From Notamacropus eugenii (Eukaryota > Chordata > Mammalia > Diprotodontia > Macropodidae): 64,000 bases of DNA. Position 1 is the stretch's first letter. Each line of letters opens with the position of its first letter. Location of the stretch: contig NC_092875.1 of assembly GCF_028372415.1 (NCBI RefSeq), positions 436,921,377 to 436,985,376 on the forward strand, given 5' to 3'. The notes under the pieces were generated by a model that ran no database searches, was not told where the DNA came from, and worked only from the letters and a program-made list of their open reading frames with translations. Below are positions 25,801 through 34,025 of this stretch, in pieces. A program made the position numbers and the translations under genes.

Positions 25801-27283
25801 GGACAACTCCCTAAAGAAGCAAGCACGTAATAGAAGAGCTTGATAGGAGAAATGAGAGAGGGCTAAAGTTGGGATCAAAGCAATTCTCAGGTAGAGTAGG
25901 CTCAAGAAGGGTATGATAGTGACCTAGGAAGCAGAACTGCATGAAGAAACTGGGTGCCCAGAAAAGGCTAAAATTTTTACCTGTTTCAAGTTTTATCCAA
26001 GCTTATACAAACTTACCTGGATATAATAAATAACATCACAGAAATATAGCTGTTCTTAAAAAACCATATATTTAACAGAAAAACCTCAATTAAAAAATTA
26101 GAAATAATTATAGTCCTTAGAAACACTACTAGTACTACACTGTTTTCAAATTATTTACAGGAAAAATACTTAAAGTTAATACAGTACTAGAAACACTGGC
26201 AATATAATGTTTCACAGAAGACTGTTTCTTAAATTAGATTTGATATAATTCATTATTTACTTAAACTGAGCATGCTAGAAAGTAAATTTTGGTCAAGTGG
26301 AAGATACCTCTATATGAAAAAAATCTACTCAATTACTCGTTAGATATGAATCTTTTGTATTTATTCAACATCAACTTTATGGTGCCCAAAATCTTAAGTC
26401 ATTTTTCTGCAAACAGAAAAAGTCTTAAAATACTGTAAAATTTGAAAAAGAATTCCAATAGGTTTGCTTGCAATGAAGGATTTATTGTAATACCTTACAA
26501 TGACAACTTATTAGAATTAGAAATATAGAATTAGAAAACCACATTTTTCCATGCATTTTCTACTTTAATCTATTTCTTTAATTGAAAGGCCCACTGATTT
26601 AGATAAACAATATTGTCAGGCCTCTTGGACCTCTGACTCTGGTATACCCAGAAAGAGTTAGAAGAAAGGAGTTGTTAACAGTTACTGACCTGATGGTATA
26701 GGGCCAACATCAGTCAGCCTTTTGGTAGCTTTCTCTGTGCCAAAAACCTACGCTGATTGCAGCATTGGCTTGTGCATGGGACAAGGCAATCTCATATGAC
26801 CTGTTGCGTTATAGGCAAGCTTAGTTTGGGGCTCATTATGGCTATTCATAGCAGGTATTAACTTCCTTCCCAGTGGATCTGTCTTCCTGATTATATGATC
26901 AAACAACAATCATTTGTGAATTTTCAACTACCCTAGGATCTGCTATGCAATGGAGTGGTTGGGGGAAGAGGGAGTAGGCCTTATTAGAAAGTTGTGCACT
27001 GTCATTTTATGTACCCCAAGCATCCCTTCCCCCTAGGTATGTCCTCATTGCTCCTACAGGATGGGAAATAATTTTATTTTATTATTTTTATTTATATTAT
27101 TATTTTATTATAAATTAGAACCTTCCCAGGTACTAATAGCAAGAATTTCTATAGGAAAGGAACAGGAATGCTTTAAAAAAAAGAAAGTTCTCTAAATTCT
27201 GTGTCCCCCGAACCATTTCCATACAAGAAGTGGAGGCTATAAAGTAAACACGCAGAACCACTGATGGGTCAGTTTCCAAGTTT

Positions 27284-27341
<58 letters not shown>

Positions 27342-27924
27342 AAATAATAGTTAATTGTACTTTTAAGCAAGGAATGTGAAGCATTCTTAATTAGGAACCT
27401 GAAGCTCTAGAAGTCTAAGTAAAATTCTAGCAATTAAGAAAAGACACTTTGTTTCTAGCATTTCTAACATAGTCATTCTGGAGTTCCATAAATGTCACAA
27501 ACTCCCTAGAACCACAGACATTAGATATCTTCTCCCCATTTCTTAACTTGTACATATTAAAATATCACCAGATTTTTAAGTCACTACACTTGACAATTAT
27601 TATAGAATTACAAAATAAACTGAAATTATAGAAATAATTAACTTTGACTGTATATTAAGCATTTTAGAATAAACAGATTAGGTAAATCCAAGATTCTTTT
27701 GTTTTTCTTCCCTTTTTTACAGGAACCCTGGCTACTCCAAACTAGTGATGTATGTACAACCAGAACTGAGAGGAAATTTATCCCGGGCTGTGGTTGAGGC
27801 AACAATGCCTACCCACTTACTAAATTTGATCCATGATGCAAAAGATGGAATAAAGGCACAAAAGGCTCATTCAGCACATTCATCCCCAAAAGGCCATTCA
27901 TCATCACTACTTCATAAGAAATGA
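3315..27924 (+). CDS. STARD6: STARD6, START domain lipid transfer protein 6 (whole gene model, 6 coding exons)
   Basis: Spliced CDS 3315-3404, 3583-3632, 19180-19306, 21561-21678, 25256-25349, 27723-27924: 681 nt, 226 aa plus TGA. All introns are GT-AG and phases match. The protein is a single START domain with no signal peptide or membrane segment, as in the STARD4/5/6 subfamily (about 205-233 aa; human STARD6 is 220 aa from memory). START proteins hold one lipid in a helix-grip pocket; STARD6 is reported mainly from male germ cells and is thought to carry sterols or steroids in the cytosol. Landmarks: TSGWKV near residues 21-26, [11 protein letters not shown] near 48-58, HRIDS at 85-89, RDFVDLV near 109-115, [16 protein letters not shown] near 140-155, and a C-terminal helix with DAKDGIK. 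The last ~20 residues are Ser/His/Lys-rich and poorly conserved. The family call and exon joints are very secure; steroid transport is family knowledge. Confidence 0.96.
3583..3632 (+). CDS. STARD6: STARD6 coding exon 2 (residues 31-47)
   Basis: Fifty-base exon after CCCCTTTGAG and before the donor TT|GTGAGTAC; starts phase 0, ends phase 2. It encodes [16 protein letters not shown] plus two bases of Leu47. It is only 178 bp from exon 1 and is followed by the largest intron of the gene, 15.5 kb. Confidence 0.93.
4445..4799 (+). mobile_element. full-length marsupial SINE (WSINE1-like head, long tail) ending in (CA)n
   Basis: The head GGGCAGCTAGGTGGTGCAG carries tRNA-like A and B boxes (GAGTTCAAATC) and a CORE-like CTAGCTGTGTGACCTTGG. 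The tail has CACTGGACTCAGATGACTC and ends in (CA)n at 4752-4799. A target duplication brackets it: AGCTGAATGGA (4433-4443) and AGCTAAATGGA (4800-4810), 10 of 11 matching. The CA repeat therefore lies inside the inserted unit. Confidence 0.88.
4952..5110 (+). mobile_element. MIR-type SINE fragment
   Basis: Contains AATTTAACTTCTCTGTAAAATG and GAATTGTTGTAAGAATCTAATGA, matching the 3' half of MIR-like CORE-SINEs. Diverged. Confidence 0.6.
6358..6628 (+). mobile_element. SINE with RTE (BovB-type) tail
   Basis: Head similar to ACAGCTAGTGGCATAGTGGATAAAG, CORE-like middle, then CATCTGTAAAATGAGCTGG, CCAAGAAAACCCCAAATG and GAAGAGTTGGACATGACTTCAATGACTGAA. The last part resembles the 3' end of RTE LINEs, as in ruminant Bov-tA. 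Confidence 0.85.
6735..6975 (-). mobile_element. MAR1/MIR-type CORE-SINE
   Basis: Read on the + strand: CTTTACAAATATTATCTCAT, CCTTGGGAGGTAGG, AAGTGACTTGTCTAGGGTCACACAGCTA. This is the reverse complement of a full CORE-SINE. Confidence 0.8.
7560..7925 (+). mobile_element. L2 LINE 3' end
   Basis: Contains CACCTGGAATAAACTTCTTCC, GGTTCAGCTGAGATGTCATCTCC and, at the end, CACCCAGCACATTGCCTTGCACATATTGGGCACTTAATAA, the standard L2 3' terminus. Confidence 0.82.
8360..8565 (+). mobile_element. MIR-type SINE, diverged
   Basis: A MIR-like order of landmarks is visible: AGGAGACATAAATTTGACTTC, TCTTATCACTGACTCTGTG, AGTTTCCCCATATACAGAATTGG. Confidence 0.5.
8612..8794. mobile_element. hAT-type short non-autonomous element, fold-back
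   Basis: Starts CAGGGGTGGGGTACCTG and ends with the inverse GATTCCCCACCCTTG. The two halves are inverted copies (CAAGTGCAGCCCTCTGACTG against CAGTCAAAAGGCTGCACCCA) around GAACAAATCCTCTTAATAAAAGGATTTGTTC. GAATAGC flanks both sides near 8601 and 8795. The CAG terminus is typical of hAT elements. It codes for nothing. Confidence 0.8.
8815..8990 (+). mobile_element. MIR SINE
   Basis: TATAGTAGAAATAGCCCTG, GGAGTCAGAAGGGTC, TTACCTGGGTGATCTGAGC and CCTCAGTTTCTTCATCTGTAAAATG follow MIR order. It lies directly after the hAT element. Confidence 0.78.
11793..12215 (+). mobile_element. L2 LINE tail split by a later SINE insertion
   Basis: GAGCACAGTGTCAGATACAC (to 11815) continues, after the SINE and its duplicated target, as CACCAAGTGCTTAATAAATC (from about 12181). 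Together these are the L2 3' terminus, so the SINE at 11816-12171 is younger than this L2 copy. Confidence 0.75.
11816..12171 (-). mobile_element. full-length SINE, reversed, with long (TG/CG)n tail
   Basis: Reverse-complement copy of the same family as the SINE at 4445, ending CACCTACCTGCCCC at its head side. The tail microsatellite (TG)n with a CGCGCG core covers 11816-11873. Target duplication: TGTCAGATACAC (11804-11815) and TGTCAGACACAC (12172-12183), 11 of 12. Confidence 0.88.
14385..15395 (+). mobile_element. diverged L1 LINE 3' fragment
   Basis: GATCAGTAGAACAGACTAAACAAG and, further on, TGTTGGGAAAAC, AGTTTGGCAGAAAG and CACACCACATACTACAATAA match the C-terminal part of mammalian L1 ORF2. 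The later part (CCTCAAGGAGGTTAATAAC, ACATTGTGGTATGTGAGCAAG) follows the L1 3' region. Heavily decayed. Confidence 0.75.
15397..15663 (+). pseudogene. RN7SL pseudogene: 7SL (SRP) RNA retropseudogene
   Basis: It follows 7SL order almost end to end: GCCAGGTGTGC, GATCTCTTGAGTTTGAAAG, AGCAATATGGTGAGA, GACTAAGGAGGGGAGAACTG, AATAGGTCAAAGCTCCCTTG, CTAATCAGTGGTGAATGG, TCTAGCCTGGG. About 255 bases against roughly 300 for the gene, with internal losses. An A-rich tail (15652-15663) and flanking AGAAATTAG copies (15383-15391 and 15664-15672) show LINE-driven retroposition. It is unlikely to be functional because the 3' end and internal regions are altered. Confidence 0.88.
16395..16555 (-). mobile_element. 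MIR-type SINE fragment
   Basis: CATTTTACAGATCCAGAAACTAATGCC and AGTAATTTCCACAAGACCATGG correspond to the reversed CORE-SINE middle (ATTTTACAGATGAGGAAACTGAGGC...). Confidence 0.65.
17492..17742 (-). mobile_element. MAR1/MIR-type CORE-SINE, well preserved
   Basis: CAATGTGCCAGGCACTCTAC, CCTCATAACAACCCTGGGAG, GGTTAAGTGACTTGCCCAAGG, CAGGTCTTCCTGACTCCAGG on the + strand give a nearly complete reversed element. Confidence 0.85.
17745..17960 (-). mobile_element. MIR-type SINE, diverged, adjacent copy
   Basis: ACTTTACAAAGTATTTTCTT, ATTATTCCCATTTTTCAGG and GAAGTTACTTGACCAAGATC repeat the order of the preceding element in degraded form. Confidence 0.6.
18160..18355 (-). mobile_element. MIR-type SINE fragment
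   Basis: GCAACAACCCTGCAAGACAG, TTTCAGCTGAATAAACTGAG and TTTGCACAAGGTCATATTG follow reversed MIR order. Confidence 0.6.
18525..18690 (-). mobile_element. MIR-type SINE fragment
   Basis: TTTGTAGCTAGGTAACTGGAG, AAGTAATGCACACAAGGAC and ACTAAAATTCAGGTTTCC. Weak but ordered similarity. Confidence 0.4.
19180..19306 (+). CDS. STARD6: STARD6 coding exon 3 (residues 47-89)
   Basis: Acceptor CAACTATAG, donor GATTCG|GTAATT. It completes Leu47 and encodes [13 protein letters not shown] through HRIDS, part of the START beta sheet. It matches human STARD6 codon for codon in length. Confidence 0.95.
21561..21678 (+). CDS. STARD6: STARD6 coding exon 4 (residues 90-129)
   Basis: Acceptor TTTGTTACAG, donor CAGTT|GTAAGT, ending phase 1. 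It encodes [19 protein letters not shown] followed by [15 protein letters not shown], the most conserved strands of the domain. Confidence 0.95.
21885..22095 (+). mobile_element. L2 LINE fragment
   Basis: TATGGATCTGATTATATCTC, CTTCAGCACCTCCCCAGTTG, TCTAGGATGAACCGTGAACTC and GGGCTCCAACCTACCTTTCC match the L2 3' third. Confidence 0.72.
22476..22649. mobile_element. hAT-type short non-autonomous element
   Basis: Same family as 8612-8794: CAGAGGTGGGGAACCTGCAG, ACATGTGGCCCTCTTAGTCC, and inverted end GTTGCAGGTTCCCTACCCATG. The inner hairpin is shorter, so the copy has an internal loss. Target duplication is not clear. Confidence 0.78.
22735..22840. repeat. AT-rich and (TG)n(TA)n microsatellite
   Basis: Runs of TATATAT with a (GT)7-type tract near 22809-22824 followed by TATATATA. 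It sits next to a MAR1-type SINE. Confidence 0.8.
22841..23015 (-). mobile_element. MIR-type SINE fragment
   Basis: ATGCTTTCTTTACAACCACC, TTCCACTTTACAGGAGGAAACTGAAGC and AAATACCTTGTCTGTGC show reversed CORE-SINE order. Confidence 0.6.
23595..23800 (-). mobile_element. MIR-type SINE fragment
   Basis: ACATTTGTATAGCATTTTATG, TTTTCACAACTACCCTGTG and AGAAAAACTGGAGCTCAGG on the + strand. Confidence 0.6.
24170..24275 (-). mobile_element. CORE-SINE fragment
   Basis: AAATGACTTGCCCAGGGTCACACAGCTA is the reversed CORE motif; only the central part is recognisable. Confidence 0.55.
24332..24425 (-). mobile_element. SINE with plain poly-A tail (reversed)
   Basis: A T run followed by GGCAAGGCAATCAGGGTTAGG and TGACTTGCCCAGAGTCACAGAGC is the reversed WSINE1-like SINE ending in poly-A, without either of the longer tails. 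Confidence 0.65.
25256..25349 (+). CDS. STARD6: STARD6 coding exon 5 (residues 129-160)
   Basis: Acceptor CTACATAG, donor CCAGA|GTAAGT, ending phase 2. It encodes the loop and strands around [16 protein letters not shown], a START hallmark. Confidence 0.95.
27287..27337. repeat. (AC)n microsatellite
   Basis: About 25 AC units in the last STARD6 intron, 385 bases before coding exon 6. Confidence 0.97.
27723..27924 (+). CDS. STARD6: STARD6 coding exon 6 (residues 160-226) and stop
   Basis: Acceptor CTTTTTTACAG; ends in TGA at 27922-27924. It encodes [18 protein letters not shown], the C-terminal lid helix ([13 protein letters not shown]) and a Ser/His-rich tail ending LLHKK. The tail is a few residues longer than human, which accounts for the 226 versus 220 aa total. 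Confidence 0.95.
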
Positions 27925-28263
27925 GGTGGTTCTACGACTCCTGAATCATGCACTTTCTTCAGTCCTAGCAATGTGGAATGTATACATGCCATTATGTTAT
28001 GCTAGTCAGTATTATCATGCACATCAACAGGGGTTCTTAAGGAAACTAAGAACTCAGTTATATAAGGAACAACATTAAACATAGCTTTTATCTCATAAAC
28101 AATCATGTTAACTATTGCGTTAAGAGTACCCCTTGTACCTTGCTTTCTTCTAAGAAATGCTACTGAATCAGAATAGAATCCAGCAAACAAGTGCAACAGT
28201 GAGTACTCAGCATAAATTAAAGCTAAGAGAATTCCTTTTTCATTCACTTTACTGTTTACACTT

Positions 28264-28294
28264 AATAAACTTGTGTAATAAGAACATAAATAAA
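28264..28294 (+). terminator. STARD6: candidate STARD6 polyadenylation signals
   Basis: AATAAA lies at 28264-28269, 340 bases past the stop, and a second AATAAA at 28289-28294. Together they predict a 3' UTR of about 0.36-0.4 kb. No cDNA is available to show which is used. Confidence 0.6.
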
Positions 28295-29647
28295 AAATTG
28301 CCAGTTAAACATATACCAAATAAAATGTAAATTTAAAACTGGATATGACAAGTCACAAAACTGCAAGGCTATCACACATTGCATACCATTTCTATTTAAA
28401 TAATTTTGATATTTCATTAGCTTGTATGTTGCAAACACTTCAAAGATATTTTTCTGCACTTGCAATTTAGCTAGTCAGGATTCCCAGTCTTGTAAATCAC
28501 TGATTTCTAAGGAGATAAAATCTCCAAGACCACTAATTCTGTTGAAAAATCTTACATCAGTATTCTACCTTCCCTTTGAAAAACTGCATACTATTTTCAC
28601 ACCTTGGCTTTAATAGCTTTTGAATTTTTCCTTCCAAAAAGATGATCAGAATATAGGTGTGGAAAGGCCAAAGTGTCAGGATGGAAACAGCTCCCTAAAG
28701 GAAAGCGACTTCTAGCCACTCTGGTGGTCTCCTGACTTTCCAGAAGACCTACTCCTCTGTGTCTTTGCAGGAGGAAAAAGAGAAAATATCAATTTTGAAG
28801 CCACTGTGACGTAGGAGAACGGGTCAATTACAGAGAGAATCTATCAACTCCAACTCCCTGAGAGCTGGCTGCTCTTCCTGATAATGTTGGATTCTGTTTT
28901 CTCTAGTTAGAATATTCAGAAGATACTAATAATGAAGTAGTCAAAGCTGTAGTTTTGAATGCATCATGTTTTGTTATTGTGCCAACTTTTAATGGCACCT
29001 GGTCCAAGAAGCACCGAATCATTTTACAGATCATCCTTGTAATTCTATCATAAATATGGAAGTGGAAATATAATATCTCCGTTTTGCCAGTGGTATAAAT
29101 AAGTGAAGATGGATGGTAATAAGTGACTTATCTTATATGGGATATAGGTAGGTAAAGGTAGAGGACTAAAAATGTCTTTTGATTCTTACTCCCTGAACTC
29201 CTATGCTTTCTTTCTTACACAGTATTTAAAATTTCTAAGGAAAGACTAAAGTTTTCCTGGATAGCTTGGATTTATATTGATAAGTATAAGAAATCTGTGT
29301 TATCATAATTTTGAAAAGATGGATAGTGCTGGCATCCAAATAAATACAGGAATGATTTTGTATTTACTATGACCACCTACAAACAATTCCAAATTTATTA
29401 TGGTCTTTATTATTTTAGTTGGTTACACTATACACATTTTTTCTGATATTATGAGAACTATGTATCACTCTGCCCTAATACTTTTGTAATTCCCATACCC
29501 AAAAATTATGTTTTTACATTCTCAATCCCTATTACTCATGATAGGCTGGCTTTAACTGTGCCATTAATAATTAGAGAATATTGGTAGTCTGCTGCACAGT
29601 AGGACTCTGATATGATTAAGCCTGTCACTGAAATCTTAACTGTTGAC

Positions 29648-29878
29648 TTTATTGTCGTTCAGTCTGACTCTGTAACCCTGTGGACTATGCTGTCCATGGG
29701 GTTTTCTTGGCACGGATACTATAAGAGTTGGCCATTTTCCCCTCCAGTGGATTAAGGCAAACAGAGGTTAAGTGACTTGCCTGGTGTCATATAGCTATTA
29801 AATGTCTGAGGCCAAATTTAAACTCAGGTCTTCCTGATTCCAGGCCCAGCTCTCTATCCATGGAGGTCTAGCAACTCC
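29648..29878 (-). mobile_element. SINE with RTE-type tail, reversed
   Basis: TTGTCGTTCAGTCTGACTC, GGGGTTTTCTTGGCACGGATAC, AGAGGTTAAGTGACTTGCC and CAGGTCTTCCTGATTCCAGG are the reverse of the RTE-tailed SINE. Confidence 0.82.
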
Positions 29879-31539
29879 CAATAAAAGGGTCTATTTATAT
29901 TTCAACATATTTTCCTCACTTTTCCTTCTTTTTCATAATAGAAGATTTTGATAACATTTTCTTTAAAAAAGTAGTGTTTATTCATTTATTTATTTGTCAA
30001 CTTCAAATGGAAGCCTGTTTGTAGGATTCTAGTCATATGAACTTAACCCCCTTTTCACTGATTAAAAAAAGGCTTTCAATTTGATAACATTTTATAAATT
30101 GATGATTGGGTCTTTTAAAAAGAATTTCACTAAGCATGTCAATTGGAATATAAAATAACTTTGTAGTTTGCTATAAAAGTTTTGAACTCATTATGTTTTT
30201 TTAACTTTTGTCAAAGTTCCAAGTGCTATTCAGATAATCAAGATAATAATGTAGAGATTATTAATTGTCAGAATTACATGATATATATTCTTTCAGTAAA
30301 AATTTAAAATCTACATTTCTATTAATTCAGACAATTTAACATGTACCCAAAGTATCATGGTCTTGCTAAATTAATGAGATGTGGCAACTTATAGAGCTTA
30401 TAGATCAAAAGACATTCTAGTGTCTCATTATTAGTAGACACTGCCAAGGAAGTAAAGTAGGAATGAAAAAATGAAAAAAATCAGGAGATACTATAAGGCT
30501 ACTGTTTGTAAGGAAAAATTAGGTAATAAGAAAATATAGATAAGTAAATAAATAGGTATTAAGAATTTTGAGATTGACAAAGAAAAATGACTTCCTGGAT
30601 CCATGTGCATATTTGTTGAAAAAGAAAAAAAAAGCAACCTGATAAAAGGTTTCCTTATTTTTAAATGCATTTTTCAATAAGCAAAGGGCATCCCCACATG
30701 GTAAAATTTTCTGGTAATACATATTCTATACCAATAATTATTGAATATGCAAACAGAAAAGAAAGTTAACTTAATAGGAACATATTATATTCTTATTAAA
30801 TATGTTACTACAGGATGGGATAGAGGGTGATAAGGAGAATGATGGTGGTAGACTGATACATTTTTGTTAAGAATTTTTTTAGTTTACTCAGTTTATCTTA
30901 ATATTCAGTAATATTACCTATAAATTTCTAATACAAAAAAAAAACCTTCCAGATTTTGTTATTTTGGAACAGAAAAAATGCAATTTGATTGCTGTTACTC
31001 TTCACATTTCAATAAATATGGTAAAATTATTTCAAGATGAAGGCCATGAAACACCAATCATTCTCATCTAAGGATCTGGCTAGCTAATTCTGTTCAATTT
31101 TAAATGTTAAGCTCCTTGCAAATGTCACAGGACCCCACCTGGTCAGACAAATGTGATGTAGACTACCGTTCTCCCTAGGAGTTTACTTGTGTTCTATGTA
31201 ACTGATGCATCATCTTGGGCCCCTCCTTGCCCTCCACTAAAATTAAGAAAAGCCTCTCACAACGAAGGTATATCCACTTATGTATTTCCCCAACTTGGCT
31301 ATTGCCATGATTCTAAAAATGAAATTCCATGCCTGTGTACATGTACAAGAGTACCAACTGAACCAATGCTTTCTCCTTCATATTCTGTAAAAAAAATTAA
31401 GTTAAAACAGTTTGCATTATTAAGTTTGCTTTATAAAGTGTCTTACTACCACATAAAATCACCACACTGGTACCTCCTGACCTTGCCACTGCTCCTACCT
31501 TAGCATCTACACAATTAAAGAATTACAAAACCATTGAGG

Positions 31540-31735
31540 TCATTGACACAAGATGGTGCAGTGGTAAAAATACCGATCTAACAAATAGAATACTTGGTTT
31601 GAATCTTAGCTCCAGCACTCACTAGCTGTGGGACTCTAGGTGAGTGCTTTTACTTCTCTATGCCTTAGTTTTATAATTTGCAACATAATTTGTAATAACT
31701 ATGTTACAGGTCGTGAAAAAAGGACTTTACAAAGG
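31540..31735 (+). mobile_element. MIR SINE
   Basis: ATGGTGCAGTGGTAAAAATACC, CTCCAGCACTCACTAGCTGTGGGACTC, CTCTATGCCTTAGTTTTATA follow MIR order. Confidence 0.75.
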
Positions 31736-31764
31736 TTTTTTTTTGTTTGTTTGTTTTTTGGGGT

Positions 31765-31945
31765 TTTTTGCTATCTGGAAGGAACCTTAAAAATCATCTA
31801 ATCCAAATTTCCCATTTCATAGATGAGAAAATTATAGCTCAGAGAGGTTGTGATTGGTATGAGATTATTCGGTGATACGTATGCAGTAGACATGATATTT
31901 GGACACAAAATTCAATGTTCTTTCCAAACTACCACATTACCTCTA
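31765..31945 (-). mobile_element. MIR-type SINE fragment
   Basis: CATTTCATAGATGAGAAAATTATAGCTCAGAGAGGTTG, then a degraded CORE, reversed. Confidence 0.6.
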
Positions 31946-31984
31946 AGAGAACATTTTGAAAAAAGGGTATTAACCACAGAGAAC

Positions 31985-32092
31985 ACAAGTACCCTGAGGG
32001 CAACAGCATCATTTTAAAATCTTTGTATCTTCAGGGCCCAGCAGAGTGCCTTTTATAAGAAAAGGACTTAAAATTTATTGCACCGAATTGAA
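31985..32092 (+). mobile_element. L2 LINE tail
   Basis: ATCTTTGTATCTTCAGGGCCCAGCAGAGTGCC is the L2 3' end motif; the final AATAAATG-like part is diverged. Confidence 0.65.
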
Positions 32093-33743
32093 ACAAGTTC
32101 CTTTTGAATAGTATCCTTGAAAAAGGACAGTTGAATAGTGCAACTGGTCAGAAACAAGATGCAAACTTCTGAGCCTGAAAAATCAAAACAATTTTGAGAA
32201 AAAGGGTCTAAGAAAGTATAAATGCAAAAAATCAATATAATTCCTCTAACTTCCTTTTAAGGTTTTTCAAAATTATAATGAAAAGTCAAATGCATCTCTA
32301 AAAAGACTTGTTTCTTAAACCTGGTCATGGCCTATTCATGTCTTTTACTCTTTTATACCTATTCCAAAACCATCTGTAAGCTAATTCTACTCACTATGAC
32401 ATATGATTGACAGTTGATAATGATTGGTTAAGCACATCTCATATGCTATGTTTATCACTTGTGCCACAACTAAGAGTTTAAGTCAATATACTTAGATAGC
32501 TTAACTATGCTGGTAAACCTCCAAATCATCCATGGTGATAGATTACTTGAATGTCAAAAAGGAAATTATCTGAGAGAAGTTATGTTCTCCGTGAACCTCT
32601 CTGATGAGCTTAACTTTAGAGAACTTTTAGCATTTGGAAAATTAAAAAATGTTTTACATAAAGGACAGCTGTAGTAGAGCTCCAAACCATCACAAGATGT
32701 TGAGAAGCCTATATCATTCCTGCTATAAATTTCATTTTACCTGCCTTCAAAATATTTGCTATAATTTTCCTTTGGGTCATAAAACATCCTCAGTAACCAC
32801 TGATCCCTTAAATTTTAAGGAGTCCAAACAAAAAGTCATGGGCTCTTAAATGAAAGAAGGATATTAGAGTCTTTCTTGTACTCAATTGCAGGCATATTGC
32901 TTTGCAGACAATCTCAAATTTTTTTATGGCTATAGATAATTTCCATATAGATTGTAAATTCCTTAAGATGGGCCATGCTTGTCAATTCTTCTGTATCTCC
33001 TCCATATCCTCAAATACCACAGTTTCCTAACCAGTGTTCCAGGATATCTTGACATGCTACAAAGGTACAATCATGTCAGAAGCATGGGGTGTCCTTATTC
33101 TGCCAATTTTTGACCTGGAAAGGGAGGCTGGAGATGGTGATAACTGAGATGAAAATAATAATTTTCTCATATTTGATGGCAAGGAGGTTCCAGCTTCAAA
33201 TATGAAGCAAAAGTTGTAGAAATATCTCATCTATTCCCCATAATCCTCTGTAAAAACTGGCAAGCTAAAATCTCACTTACCATTTAGGTCAAAACAAGGG
33301 TTCTTATGACAACCCCACCTTATACACTGAAGTCCTAATGCCCACATACCCTTCATCTTTTCCTATGGAGTTTTTACTTTCTGGCATTCACCTGCTCCTC
33401 CCATCCCAGCCAATAAAAGCTAGTTGAACCATTTAAACACATAGTAACTGTTACCATGAAACCTGAATATTTTGTTGTCAGCTTATATTATAGGATATAT
33501 GTTTGTTACTTGAAGCAAAGTCAATGTTTTTAACAAGTTGGCTGAATCTAAGGTTTTTCATATTTTTATACCTCTCAGTAAGCTTTAGTTCTTAGGCTGC
33601 TTCAAATTTCAAAAAGGAAACCCTGACTGCTGTTCCTTAACTTCCTATAGCTTAGCACTATGTGGATATTTTAAATTTAATATGCATGCATACATTCCCC
33701 AAATTTGTGGAATATATATACTAATGCCGACCATGATATTCTT

Positions 33744-33935
33744 TTTATTGAAAATATTCAATATAAAATAGCTTTAAAAATGAGAGGAAGATAATATTTT
33801 ACATTATTACTTCTGATAGGAACACTTTGATGCTTTATGTAAGAGTGTACCTCCCTTCTGCTATTTGTATTTTATCTGGAATGTTTCATATTAGTCAGAT
33901 TTCTACATTATTGAATACCTAATAAACAGTTTAAT
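33744..33935 (-). terminator. POLI: candidate POLI polyadenylation signals
   Basis: On the - strand ATTAAA lies at 33930-33935, about 90 bases past the stop, and AATAAA at 33744-33749, about 280 bases past it. Either could end the transcript; much longer 3' UTRs are also possible. Confidence 0.45.
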
Positions 33936-34025
33936 ATCAAACACCTTAATAAGCTGTTAGGCTGAGGGGAACATAATGTTGTTGCTATTTGCTTGGCATA
34001 TTTTTAGATTTTTTTTCCATCATGC

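Larger units (their letters stand above)
27925..34025. other. convergent intergenic region between STARD6 and POLI
   Basis: About 6.1 kb separates the two stop codons. It is AT-rich and holds both 3' UTRs, one reversed SINE, MIR-type pieces and an L2 tail, listed separately. No open reading frame here resembles a known protein. 32100-33740 shows nothing I can name. Confidence 0.8.

Noticed and set aside
27287-27337. Regular repeats as a CRISPR-like array
   Set aside because: Simple (AC)n and other microsatellites in a vertebrate intron; no spacer-repeat structure.
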